From NCBI GenBank assembly GCA_016177705.1, contig JACOUT010000004.1, positions 124,001 through 188,000 on the forward strand: a DNA stretch of 64,000 nt, read 5' to 3'. The notes under the pieces are model-generated. The model was given only the letters and a program-made list of their open reading frames with translations, was not told the origin of the DNA and ran no database searches. A program made the translations under genes and the position numbers. This document shows positions 38,396 through 48,637 of this stretch, piece by piece. Position 1 is the first letter of the stretch. Each line of letters begins with the position of its first letter. The stretch comes from Deltaproteobacteria bacterium. Its GTDB lineage: Bacteria > Myxococcota > UBA727 > VGSZ01.

Positions 38396-38917
38396 ATGAC
38401 GACCGAGGTGTCTCCGTTCGGCGTGGCGCTGGCGGTGCTCGCGCCCGACGCGATCAAGCTGAACTTGGCGGACTTCACCGCCAAATACGGACACGCGTTC
38501 TTCGTGCGCATCGCGCCCACCGACCTCCAGCCGCGTCGCCCAACCGAGACCAGGATGGCCGACGCGAGCGCCGTGCCGACCGGCTCGACCACCATGTACG
38601 TGCTGCCGGTGGTCAAGCGCCGCGCCAGTACGCTCGCCTTCATCAGCATCGGTCGCCTCGACGGCAACGACATCGCGATCGCCGACGACAGCGTCTCCAA
38701 ATTTCACGCCTTCGTGAAAGAGAAGGACGGCACGTTCCTGATCCAGGACGCACGTTCGCGGAACGGCACCACCGTCAACGGCGAGCCGGTCGCGCAGCGC
38801 GGCGAAGGCGAGCCGACCGTGCTCGCGTCGCGCGTCTCGGTGCGCTTCGGCGTGGTGCACACCTCGTTCCTCAGCGCCGGCGATCTGATGGAGCTGGCGC
38901 GGCGCATGTCCGGCTGA
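38396..38917 (+). CDS. FHA-domain protein
   Basis: The ATG at 38396 follows a purine-rich GGGAGAGGGAG site. The N-terminal 75 residues lack a recognised domain. Residues about 80-165 are an FHA domain (ISIGRLDGNDIAIADDSVSKFHAF, DARSRNGTTVNG), including the Arg, Ser-x-x-His and Asn-Gly residues that contact phospho-threonine. The protein is 173 residues, without signal or membrane segment, so it is cytoplasmic. It may read phosphorylation by one of the Ser/Thr kinases in this window. It lies just downstream of the cyclase-nuoGH operon and may be co-transcribed. Confidence 0.88.
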   Translation: MTTEVSPFGVALAVLAPDAIKLNLADFTAKYGHAFFVRIAPTDLQPRRPTETRMADASAVPTGSTTMYVLPVVKRRASTLAFISIGRLDGNDIAIADDSVSKFHAFVKEKDGTFLIQDARSRNGTTVNGEPVAQRGEGEPTVLASRVSVRFGVVHTSFLSAGDLMELARRMSG

Positions 38918-38924
38918 ACGATCG

Positions 38925-39584
38925 TCAGCGTCGGCGTCGCATGCTCACGACGGTGCCGAGCGCGAGCGTCAGGAGCGCCGCCAGGCTGGGGCCGCGACCG
39001 GCTACCGCCGTCGAGGAACAAGCGGGCGGCTCTCCCTCGCCCTCACCTTCGCCGCCGTCGCCCTCGCCCTCGCCCTCCTCACCCTCGCCTTCGCCTTCGC
39101 CGGCTTCGCAGGCGTCGCCGGTGCCGTTGTCGTCGCCGTCGGCCTGGTCCGTGTTGGCGGCGTCCGGGCAATTGTCGCAGCCGTCGCTGACCGCGTCGTC
39201 GTCAACGTCGGGCGTCGCCGGCGCGGCCGAGGTGTTGCTTGCCACGCCCGGGTTCGAGATGTCGGCGCCGCGCGCCGGCGTGCCCCCGGTCGTGAACACA
39301 CCACACGGATCGCCGAGCTCCTCGCCGTTCGTCTGCCCGTCGCCGTCGGCGTCGTCGGTGGCGAGCGTCGGCCAGATGGACGGCGCAGCGGCGCCGCCGT
39401 CGATGGCGACGCGGAAGTCGGTGCCGAAGTCGTTGAAGGTCGAGGAGCCGCCGGTGCCGTGGCAGGTCTGGCAGCTCGAGGTCGCGCCGTTCGGCACGTT
39501 CGCGACGAAGCCGCTGTGCGCGAGCGCTCCTGTGGCGAAGACGAGCGGCAAGAGCGCGGCGACTCTCGGCAGGACCGGGTGCAT
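38925..39584 (-). CDS. Exported cytochrome-like protein with Gly-Glu linker and MYXO-CTERM-like tail
   Basis: A signal peptide (LPRVAALLPLVFATGALA) is followed by one CXXCH haem-binding motif (CQTCH near residue 38), then an Asp-rich thrombospondin-3-like segment (DADGDGQTNGEE, DVDDDAVSDGCDNCPD). A Gly-Glu linker comes next, then the C-terminus ACSS...GPSLAALLTLALGTVVSMRRRR, a transmembrane helix with Arg end as in MYXO-CTERM sorting signals. One haem site only, so it could be an electron-transfer or peroxide-related c-type cytochrome, or a degenerate relative. Convergent with the FHA gene. Confidence 0.8.
   Translation of the reverse strand: MHPVLPRVAALLPLVFATGALAHSGFVANVPNGATSSCQTCHGTGGSSTFNDFGTDFRVAIDGGAAAPSIWPTLATDDADGDGQTNGEELGDPCGVFTTGGTPARGADISNPGVASNTSAAPATPDVDDDAVSDGCDNCPDAANTDQADGDDNGTGDACEAGEGEGEGEEGEGEGDGGEGEGEGEPPACSSTAVAGRGPSLAALLTLALGTVVSMRRRR
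39032..39109 (-). repeat. Tandem repeat encoding Gly-Glu-rich linker
   Basis: The minus-strand frame reads (Gly-Glu)n with an interrupting Glu and Asp-Gly-Gly, more degenerate than the tracts at 380 and 9726. It sits between the thrombospondin-like part and the C-terminal sorting signal. Confidence 0.8.
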
Positions 39585-39662
39585 GAAACCTCCAGCAGGG
39601 CGCGAATTGCGCCGCAGGAGGTTAGCACCGAGGGCACCTCGGGCGCTCGTGTGCGCGCCGGC

Positions 39663-40118
39663 CTACAGGTAGACCGACAGCGTGCGACCGACGCGCGGGA
39701 TCGCCTCCTCGACGTGCTTCTTGGCCTGCGGGCGCAGCCTCTCGTAGGCGCCCTTCAGGGTGGCGTTCTTGGCGCGCCGAGCGCGGTCGTCGGTGATGCC
39801 GAGCAGCGCGTCGGCGACCTCGGGGCCACGCCGGCGCAGCGCGTCGCCGAACGCGGCGGGCGCTCCGCCTTCGACGACGTGGGCCTGCCAGAATGGCTCG
39901 AGGCGCGACACGAAATCGTCGAGCAGGTGATCCATCGCCTCGCGGATGACCCCGGGCTTGACGGCGCAGACGATCTTGTAGCCGCCCTTGATGGCGAGGC
40001 CCGACAGGCCGCCCTTGCTGCTCACCTCGTCGTCGATCAGGCGCACGCAGTCGTCGAGCAGACGGGGCCGGCGCGCCGCGTCGCCGAGCAAGCGCTTGGT
40101 CAGGGTGTCCTCGCTCAT
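39663..40118 (-). CDS. Conserved helical protein, possibly DUF6918-like
   Basis: This 151-residue protein is helical, without signal or membrane helix. The segment LIDDEVSSKGGLSGLAIKGGYKIV and the repeated helical pattern resemble an actinobacterial and myxobacterial family (tentatively DUF6918). The ATG overlaps the MCE-protein stop by 4 bp (ATGA), so it is the last gene of the Mla-type operon and is translated in coupling. A role linked to lipid transport or the membrane is plausible but not shown. Confidence 0.7.
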   Translation of the reverse strand: MSEDTLTKRLLGDAARRPRLLDDCVRLIDDEVSSKGGLSGLAIKGGYKIVCAVKPGVIREAMDHLLDDFVSRLEPFWQAHVVEGGAPAAFGDALRRRGPEVADALLGITDDRARRAKNATLKGAYERLRPQAKKHVEEAIPRVGRTLSVYL

Positions 40119-41209
40119 TTCTTCTCCTCGGCGGTGTCGACGCCCTTCTTGCCGCCGTCCACCACCAGGTTCAGGGGGAAGCTCTTCTTGATGCCGGTGA
40201 TGATGTCGCCGAGGTCGTCGATGCGGCGGTTCAGGTTGCCGATGGTGTTGCGCAGGTCGGGCGGCAGCTCCTTGGAGTCCTTGGCGAAGGTGCGCAGGTC
40301 CTTGCCGGCGGCCCTGGCGTCAGTGGCGAAGGCGTCGAGGCCGGCGATGACGCGCTGGATCTCGGGGTCTTTGGCGCGCACCGACGCCGTCACCGCCGAG
40401 ATATCCGCGCTCGCCTTCTCGAGCTCGGCGAGCGAGCGCTCGAGGCTCGCCAGCGCCTCGCCGACGCGTCGCTGCGTCGGTGAGCCGTCGCGCGTCACCT
40501 CGCCCACCAGGCCTTTGCCGGCGGAGGCGCGCCCGGTCACCTCCTCGACGTGTGCCAGCGTCTGCTGGATGGCGCCGCTCGGGTCGTTGATGTTGCGCAG
40601 CAGCTCGTCCACCTGGATGACGATGTCGCGCGCGCTCTGCACGATGCCCTCCTTCTGCAGCCGCGCCAGCAGCTCGCTCAGGCCCTCGGGCTCGTCGGCG
40701 GGCACCAGGCCGCCCGGTGGCACCAGCGGGTTGTCGCTGTTGCCGACGACGATGATCAGGCCCGAGGTGGGCAGGAAGGCGCCGAGGCCGGCTGGGATGC
40801 CGGCGGCGACGCGCGAGCCGCAGCGCTTCTTGACCGCGTCGGCCGCCGCCTTCTCCTCGTCCGAGTCCATCATCGACGAGCGGCTCTTCTGCGAGCAGCT
40901 CCCGTCCGCCGGATCCTGGCGCAGGCGGTCGGCGTACTCGTCGAGCACGTCGAACACCACCTCGACCTTGTTCTCGGGGGTCAAGGTCACGGCGCGCACC
41001 GAGCCGACCTCGATGCCTGCGATGCGCACCGGCGACTCGGGCTTGAGGCCGGCGCCGTCGGAGAACACCGTGGTGTACTGGTGGCGCGACTTGAACAGGC
41101 CCTGGCCGCGGACCACCAGCAGCACCGCCACCGTCACGATGGCGAGCACCGCGAGCAAGAAGCCCGCGACGAGGCGATCGGCATAACGGATGCGAAAGGG
41201 AAGCGACAT
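40115..41209 (-). CDS. mlaD: MCE/MlaD-family lipid-binding protein
   Basis: An N-terminal membrane anchor (LVAGFLLAVLAIVTVAVLLVV) is followed by one MCE domain at about 35-95 (YTTVFSDGAGLKPESPVRIAGIEVGSVRAV). A helical region with coiled-coil character continues to residue 364. This matches the periplasmic substrate-binding part of an Mla-type ABC system that moves phospholipids between the membranes. There are two cysteines near 105-130. The start lies 2 bp after the MlaF stop. Confidence 0.9.
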   Translation of the reverse strand: MSLPFRIRYADRLVAGFLLAVLAIVTVAVLLVVRGQGLFKSRHQYTTVFSDGAGLKPESPVRIAGIEVGSVRAVTLTPENKVEVVFDVLDEYADRLRQDPADGSCSQKSRSSMMDSDEEKAAADAVKKRCGSRVAAGIPAGLGAFLPTSGLIIVVGNSDNPLVPPGGLVPADEPEGLSELLARLQKEGIVQSARDIVIQVDELLRNINDPSGAIQQTLAHVEEVTGRASAGKGLVGEVTRDGSPTQRRVGEALASLERSLAELEKASADISAVTASVRAKDPEIQRVIAGLDAFATDARAAGKDLRTFAKDSKELPPDLRNTIGNLNRRIDDLGDIITGIKKSFPLNLVVDGGKKGVDTAEEKK

Positions 41210-41211
41210 GG

Positions 41212-41841
41212 TCAGGCCGCTCCCAACAGAACCCGCCGCGACGCTTCGGGGAAGTGGGCTTCGTGGCGCACGGTGATGAGCGCGGCGGCACCGGCGTCGA
41301 GGCGCGCCCGCAAGAGCGCGCGCGCTGCGGGGGTAATGGGCGGCTCATCGAGCAGGTACAGCTCCGCCGGCACCGCCAGCGCGCGCGCCAGCAGCGCCAG
41401 GTCGCGGTGGCGCGGCAGCACGTCGTCGGGACGACGGGCGGCCACCTCCACCAGCTCCAGGCGCTCGAGCAGCTCGCCCACCACCAGCGCCGCGCCGGGC
41501 GCGCCGCGCATCCACAGCGGCAGCGCGATGTTGTCGAACAGCGACTGGTTGGCCACCAAGGGCGCGCCGGACGAGGCGAGCGCGCAGCGCGCGCGCAGCG
41601 CCATCAGGCTGTCGTGGTCGAGGGAAGCGAGCGGCGTGCCGAACAAGGCGACGGCGCCGCTCTTGGGCGCTGCCAGCCCGAGGCAGCCGCGCAACAGCAC
41701 GGTCTTGCCCGAGCCCTCGCCGCCCACCGCCAGCACCAGCTCGCCCGGCTCCACCACGACGTCGACCGGGCCGACGCTGCCGTGGCCCGGCTCGTGGAAG
41801 GTGGCGACGTCGACGGTAAGGAAGGACACGACGTCACCCAA
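41212..41841 (-). CDS. ABC transporter ATPase, MlaF-like, with degenerate signature motif
   Basis: Walker A reads GGEGSGKTV and Walker B reads ELYLLDEPP. The region that should hold the LSGGQ-type signature reads VLPRHRDLALLARAL, so the signature is missing. The protein is 209 residues, shorter than typical MlaF (about 260). An apparent H-loop is ITVRH. ATP hydrolysis may need a partner subunit or be altered. It overlaps the MlaE stop by 8 bp and precedes mlaD by 2 bp, so it is clearly the ATPase of this transport system. Confidence 0.85.
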   Translation of the reverse strand: MGDVVSFLTVDVATFHEPGHGSVGPVDVVVEPGELVLAVGGEGSGKTVLLRGCLGLAAPKSGAVALFGTPLASLDHDSLMALRARCALASSGAPLVANQSLFDNIALPLWMRGAPGAALVVGELLERLELVEVAARRPDDVLPRHRDLALLARALAVPAELYLLDEPPITPAARALLRARLDAGAAALITVRHEAHFPEASRRVLLGAA

Positions 41842-42595
41842 TCAAGGCGCCAACGTCGATGGTGAGCGCGGTGACCACCACCTCGACCACCACGCACGCC
41901 ACCAGCGCGGCTACTACGGCGCGCAAGGTCACGCGCGGCACGTCGGTGCTGGATGCGCCCGCCGACAGGCCATAGTGCGCGCAGATGGCGGCGATGGCGG
42001 TGCCGTACAGCAGGCTCTTGAGCACGAAGGTGGCGATGTCGCCGAGCGTGAGCGCGTGAAACAGCGTGGTGAACAAGCCGACCAGGGTGAGCGACTCGCG
42101 CGAGATCGCGGCGAACGAGAAACCGGCGAAGAAAGCCACCACGTTGAACACCACCGTCAGGCTCGCCACCGCCACCGCGACGCCGAGCACGCGCGGGAAC
42201 ACCAGGAAGGCGAGCGGGTCGACGCCGACGCCGACGAGCCCCTCGATCTCGCCGCGCACCTTCATGGTCGACAGCTCGGCGGCGATGGCGGCACCCGAGC
42301 GCGAGGCCACCACGAACGCCACCAGCACCGGCCCGAGCTCCTTGCCGATCAGGAGCACCAGCAGTCGGCCCATGAACTCCGCTTGGCCGATGTCGGGCAG
42401 GCTGGTGGCCGACTGCACGATGACGAGCACGCCGACGGTAGCGGCAAGCAGGCCAACCACCGGGATGGCCTCGATGCCGGTGAACAGGATCTGACGAAAC
42501 GACGCCCGGCGCAGCACGTCGCGCGCCGCGCCGCGGGCGCCGAGCGCGCCGCGCACGGAGGCGACCAACAGGGACATCATGGCGAGCAGCGTCAC
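41834..42595 (-). CDS. mlaE: MlaE-family ABC permease
   Basis: This 253-residue membrane protein has five to six transmembrane helices and the MlaE/YrbE signature (GKELGPVLVAFVVASRSGAAIAAELSTMKVRGEIEGL). It is the channel component for phospholipid movement together with the MlaF-like ATPase and the MCE protein. It is the first gene of a four-gene run (permease, ATPase, MCE protein, DUF). The nearest upstream gene ends 83 bp away. Confidence 0.93.
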   Translation of the reverse strand: MTLLAMMSLLVASVRGALGARGAARDVLRRASFRQILFTGIEAIPVVGLLAATVGVLVIVQSATSLPDIGQAEFMGRLLVLLIGKELGPVLVAFVVASRSGAAIAAELSTMKVRGEIEGLVGVGVDPLAFLVFPRVLGVAVAVASLTVVFNVVAFFAGFSFAAISRESLTLVGLFTTLFHALTLGDIATFVLKSLLYGTAIAAICAHYGLSAGASSTDVPRVTLRAVVAALVACVVVEVVVTALTIDVGALIG

Positions 42596-42678
42596 CCGTG
42601 CGCTCCCGATCCTGGGGAAGCGCTCGTCTTAGGCCGGTCGGCATCGAGCCAGCAAGGCAGGCGGCGACGTCGACGCCA

Positions 42679-43449
42679 TCACCGACAGCTCGTCCCCTCG
42701 GCGAGCGTGGCCCCGCCCGGGTTGACGATGCGCCCGGTGACGCACTCTGCGGGCTCGAGGTAGTCGGCGACGGCGCGCGTCAGCATGCGCGCGGCAGCGA
42801 CGGCTTCGGGCGAGGCGTCGGGCAGTCGGATGCGCAGCACCAGGCGGTCGCCATCGCGCGCCACCGTCAACGCGAGGCGTAGGTCGTCGCGCAGCAGGCC
42901 GGCGCGCTCGATAGCCCCACCCACCCGCAGCGCGTCCTCGCGCGTGCCGCCGTCGGCCCAGCGCACCTGGCTTCTGCCGACGCCGGTCCAGTCGAACAGG
43001 ATCTCGGCGATGGTCGGTACCGCGCGCGGCGCCAGCCGCGTGGCGCCGGCGCCGGCGGCACCGAGCGCGAGCACGGTAGCGACGCAGACGGCGAGCGCGG
43101 TGAAGGGCGAGCGCCTGCCTGCCTGCGCCAGCAGCCTTCCGAAGAGCGCGTTGCTGCCCGCGCCGAAGACCATCGTCCATGCCGGCACCGCGAGCCACCA
43201 GACGGCGCCCGACCAGACCAGGTCGAGCCAGAGCGTGACGCCGATGACACCGACGCCGAGCGCGAGGGCGAGCACGGCGCCGCCCCGGTGCAGCCGCCGC
43301 AGGTTCCACGCGACCAAGAGCGCACCGGCGACCGGCGTGGCGAAGAACGTCGCGCCCGCGATCTGCTCGGGCGAGAACAATGGCGCGGGCGGCGGCGATG
43401 CCACCGGGTCGTGACCGAAGGCAAAGGGGCTGGTCGGCTCGAGCGCCAT
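42679..43449 (-). CDS. Four-to-five-helix membrane protein of unknown function
   Basis: This 256-residue protein has hydrophobic helices at about 28-50, 60-78, 85-105 and 115-140. A soluble C-terminal domain of about 100 residues follows (QVRWADGG..DRLVLRIRLPDASPEAVAAARMLTRAVADYL), with two cysteines near the end. The N-terminal 25 residues are Pro-rich. I do not recognise the family. It lies upstream of the Mla operon and downstream of the S9 peptidase on the same strand. Confidence 0.65.
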   Translation of the reverse strand: MALEPTSPFAFGHDPVASPPPAPLFSPEQIAGATFFATPVAGALLVAWNLRRLHRGGAVLALALGVGVIGVTLWLDLVWSGAVWWLAVPAWTMVFGAGSNALFGRLLAQAGRRSPFTALAVCVATVLALGAAGAGATRLAPRAVPTIAEILFDWTGVGRSQVRWADGGTREDALRVGGAIERAGLLRDDLRLALTVARDGDRLVLRIRLPDASPEAVAAARMLTRAVADYLEPAECVTGRIVNPGGATLAEGTSCR

Positions 43450-43482
43450 GGAGCGATGCTAGCGAGGCCGATCGGCGCCTGC

Positions 43483-45432
<1,950 letters not shown>

Positions 45433-45471
45433 GCGCCCCGTTAGCGCGACCGCTGCCCGTCGGCCACGGGC

Positions 45472-46113
45472 TCAAGCGCCGGCGCGCTCCTCGGGGATGC
45501 CGATCAACAGGCGGTTCTTCGGCGTCACCTCTTTCTTGATCTGGTGCGTCGACACCCGATAACCCGCCTGACGCAGGTGGGCGCAGCGCGTGGCGTCGAT
45601 GGCGAGCGGCCCGTCGAGCCAGCCGGCGAGCCCGCCGTCGTCGGAGGAGCCGACGTCGTGGCAACAGGGCAGCACGGCGACGAAGGCGCGCGCGGCCGCC
45701 GCCCGATGCAGCACCTCGTCGGTGAGGCCGCCGCAGGCGTGGCACGACACCACCACGTCGCCCGCCTTGAGCGCGGGGCCCTGCGTCGCCTCCACCAGCG
45801 AGACCTTGTCCTTGAGGCGTGGCCAGGCGTTCACGAGCGCGTACTGCAGCTTCTCGGCGCTCGGCGGCAGCTTGGTGTCGAAGGCGACGGCACCGGGCGA
45901 GCTGTCGTCGAGGATCAGCATGACGTGCGCGAGCAGCCCGTGGCCGCAGGCCCAGTCGATGACGCGCCCGCCGCGTACGCGCCGGCGCACGCGCCGTGCC
46001 ATCTCCCACGCCTCGTACAGCTCCTTGCGGGGCAGGCAGCCGGCGGCACAGGTCGCGCGTGCCAGGCGCGCGAACAGGCCCTCGCCGGAGAACAGCGTGG
46101 CGTGGCGGGGCAT
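45472..46113 (-). CDS. Class I SAM-dependent methyltransferase
   Basis: The ATG at 46113 gives a 213-residue protein with a Rossmann-type S-adenosylmethionine motif (VIDWACGHGLLAHVML). The motifs CHACGGLTDEVLHRAAAA and VLPCCHDVG resemble the Methyltransf_32 group, which includes METTL25-like and tRNA-related enzymes. The substrate is not predictable. The frame is open far upstream, but the upstream part is antisense to the Cys-rich gene. It is divergent from the Cys-rich lipoprotein (108 bp). Confidence 0.75.
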   Translation of the reverse strand: MPRHATLFSGEGLFARLARATCAAGCLPRKELYEAWEMARRVRRRVRGGRVIDWACGHGLLAHVMLILDDSSPGAVAFDTKLPPSAEKLQYALVNAWPRLKDKVSLVEATQGPALKAGDVVVSCHACGGLTDEVLHRAAAARAFVAVLPCCHDVGSSDDGGLAGWLDGPLAIDATRCAHLRQAGYRVSTHQIKKEVTPKNRLLIGIPEERAGA

Positions 46114-46221
46114 GAGGCGGTTCTTGGAGCCGAGGTCCACGCCCCACGATACGCCGGCTCGCGCCCGTGGGTCTGCCGATGGGGATTGCGTAACGACGAT
46201 CGCGGCGCAACGTCGCCACCG

Positions 46222-47181
46222 ATGCGAAGCGCCACTCCCGCTGTCCTGTTCGCGCCGGCCGCCTCGCTCGCGCTGCTGGCGCTGGTGCCGGCGATGGCGG
46301 CCTGTCCCCCGGCGAACCCTGAACCGGACGCGGGCGCCGACCCCGTCGATGCCGGCAGCACCGGCGCCGACGGCTACTGCGAGGACATCGTCGACTTCTT
46401 CTGCGCGTTCTACCTGCGTTGCGGCCGCATGGCCGTGGCCGACGAGGCCGCGTGTCGGCCGGTGTTCCTCGAGGCGTGCAACGCGCGTTACGAGCCGAGC
46501 TACGCGGCGCTCGAAGCGGCCGGGCTGTTGACGCTGTCGTCGGCGGGCGTCGGGCAATGTCGCGCGCACCTCGAGAGCGCGGCCTGCGACCAGGTGCAGC
46601 TCGAGCTGCAGGGACCGTGCGGCGCCATGTGGCTGGGCACGCAGCCGGCCGATGCGCCCTGCGGCTTCGACGTCGAGACCTTCACCTGCGCACCGGGCAC
46701 GCTCTGTGTCATCGACCTGACCTTGTGCGGCAGGTGCACGACGGTGGTCGCAGACGGCGAGAGCTGCAGCGGCGCCGATGTCACCTGCGGCGCCGACAGC
46801 TTCTGCAACGAACAGGGCCTGTGCGCCGCGCGCAAGCCAGCGGGCGAGGCTTGCGGCACCGGTGACCGCTGCGTGCTCGGCACCACCTGCACCGATGCGA
46901 CCTGCGTTGGACCGAGCTACACCACAGTCGGCGAGCCGTGCGACTTCGCCACGCGCTGCCCCTACGCCAGCCGCTGCCTCGGCGGCGTGTGTGTCGCCGC
47001 CGTCGGCCTTGGCGGCACGTGCGGGCCCGGCGCTCCGTGCGACTCCGGCTGGTGTGACGATGGCACCTGCGCGCCGCTGTACGCGCAGAGCGAGCCCTGC
47101 ACCGACGACGAGCAATGCCAGACCGGCGCCTGCGCCGCCGACGGCTGCGCCCCGCACCCGTCGGTGTGCTTCACGCCGTGA
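46222..47181 (+). CDS. Cysteine-rich lipoprotein with EB/Dickkopf-like modules
   Basis: The ATG at 46222 gives a signal with a lipobox (LVPAMAAC). After a short Asp/Ala linker, the mature 290 residues hold some 35 cysteines. The last two-thirds is a chain of short disulfide modules (CTTVVADGESC, CGADSFCNEQGLC, CDFATRCPYASRC, CTDDEQCQTGAC). Such proteins are abundant on myxobacterial surfaces, but their functions are mostly unknown. The TGA overlaps the GTG of the amidase gene by GTGA, so the two are translationally coupled. Confidence 0.85.
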   Translation: MRSATPAVLFAPAASLALLALVPAMAACPPANPEPDAGADPVDAGSTGADGYCEDIVDFFCAFYLRCGRMAVADEAACRPVFLEACNARYEPSYAALEAAGLLTLSSAGVGQCRAHLESAACDQVQLELQGPCGAMWLGTQPADAPCGFDVETFTCAPGTLCVIDLTLCGRCTTVVADGESCSGADVTCGADSFCNEQGLCAARKPAGEACGTGDRCVLGTTCTDATCVGPSYTTVGEPCDFATRCPYASRCLGGVCVAAVGLGGTCGPGAPCDSGWCDDGTCAPLYAQSEPCTDDEQCQTGACAADGCAPHPSVCFTP

Positions 47182-48620
47182 GCGTCGACGTCTTGCGCCT
47201 GCCGGCTCATCGCCTGGCGCAGCTCGTGCGCGAGCGCGAGGTGACGCCGCTCGAGCTGGTCGATGCGCATATTCGCGCGGTGCTGCGCTGGAACCCCGTG
47301 ATCAACGCGGTGGTCGCCAACCGGTTCGACGACGCGCGCACCGAAGCCCGCGCCATGACCGAGCAGCTCGCGCGGCCAGGGCGCGCGTCGCTGCCGCCGC
47401 TGTTCGGCGTGCCCTTCACCGTCAAGGAGTCGCTCGGCGTGCGCGGGTTGCCGCACACCGCGGGCTCGGTGCTGCGCCGGCACGTGGTGGCGCCGTGCTC
47501 TGCGCCCACCGTCGACCGCGTCATCGCCGCGGGTGGCATCTGCCTCGCCGTCACCAACGTGCCCGAGCTGGCCATGTGGCTCGAGACCGACAACCGCGTG
47601 TTCGGCCGCACCTCGAACCCGTACGACCCGACGCGCACCTCGGGCGGCAGCTCGGGCGGCGAGGCCGCCATCGTCGCCGCCGGCGCCTCGCCCTTCGGCC
47701 TCGGCACCGACGCGGGCGGCTCCATCCGGGTGCCGTCGTCGTTCTGCGGCATCTTCGGCCACAAGCCATCGGGAGGGTTGGTGCCGACGACGAACCACGT
47801 GCCCGGCCCGTCGCCGCGCGCCGCGCGCTTCGTGGCGGTCGGCCCGCTCGCGCGCAGCGCGCGCGACCTTCATCCGATCTTGTCCGTGATCGCAGGGCCC
47901 GACGGCGTCGACCCGGGCTGCGACGGCATGAAGCTCGGCGACCCGGCGGACGTGCGCGTCGAGCGCCTCACCGTGCACGTCTTGAGCGAGGTCAAGGGCT
48001 TCACGGTCGCGCCCGCGCTCAAGGCCGCGGTGGCGCGCGCCGCGGCGGCCCTGCAGGCGCGCGGCGCGCGCGTCGTCGAAGCCGCCTGGCCCGAGCTGTC
48101 ACAGGCGGTGGCGATGTGGGGCGACTCGCTCAAGGTGACCGCCGAGACCACCTTCGAGCACTGGCTCGGCTTCGGCGGTCGCATCGGCGTGCGCAGGGAG
48201 CTGCTCAAGCTCGCGCTCGGCCGCTCCATCCACACCTTTCCCGCGCTCGCCTTCCTGGCGATCGAGAAGGTGTCGTCGCTCGTCGACGTCATGAAGGGCG
48301 GCTACCAGCGCGCCAACGCGCTGCGCGTGCGCCTGGCCGCCGATCTGGGCGAGCAGGGCGTCATCCTCGCGCCCACCTTCACGGTGTCGGCGCCGCGCCA
48401 CGGCGAGATGCTGCGCCGCGCGGGCGATTTCGCGCTGCCCGGCATCTGGAACATCCTCGAGACGCCGGCCACGGCGGTGCCGGTGGGGCTCGACGGCACC
48501 GGGCTGCCGCAAGGCGTGCAGGTGGTGGCGCGCTCGGGCAATGACGCCGCGACCATCGCGTGCGCCATCGCGCTCGAGGAGGCGCTCGGCGGCTGGCGGC
48601 CACCGGCGCTGCCGGTGTAG
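47178..48620 (+). CDS. Amidase-signature family hydrolase
   Basis: The GTG at 47178 is coupled to the upstream stop. The 480-residue protein has the Ser-cisSer-Lys triad of amidase-signature enzymes: Lys83 (FTVKES), cis-Ser158 in the SGGSSGG motif and Ser182 in GTDAGGSIRVP. It resembles fatty-acid amide hydrolase-like or aryl-acyl amidases rather than GatA, as no tRNA-amidotransferase partner genes are nearby. It should hydrolyse a carboxamide bond; the substrate is unknown. No signal peptide is present, so it is cytoplasmic. Convergent with the Sel1-like gene. Confidence 0.9.
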   Translation: MSVDVLRLPAHRLAQLVREREVTPLELVDAHIRAVLRWNPVINAVVANRFDDARTEARAMTEQLARPGRASLPPLFGVPFTVKESLGVRGLPHTAGSVLRRHVVAPCSAPTVDRVIAAGGICLAVTNVPELAMWLETDNRVFGRTSNPYDPTRTSGGSSGGEAAIVAAGASPFGLGTDAGGSIRVPSSFCGIFGHKPSGGLVPTTNHVPGPSPRAARFVAVGPLARSARDLHPILSVIAGPDGVDPGCDGMKLGDPADVRVERLTVHVLSEVKGFTVAPALKAAVARAAAALQARGARVVEAAWPELSQAVAMWGDSLKVTAETTFEHWLGFGGRIGVRRELLKLALGRSIHTFPALAFLAIEKVSSLVDVMKGGYQRANALRVRLAADLGEQGVILAPTFTVSAPRHGEMLRRAGDFALPGIWNILETPATAVPVGLDGTGLPQGVQVVARSGNDAATIACAIALEEALGGWRPPALPV

Positions 48621-48637
48621 CTGCCGTCGTCAGACGC

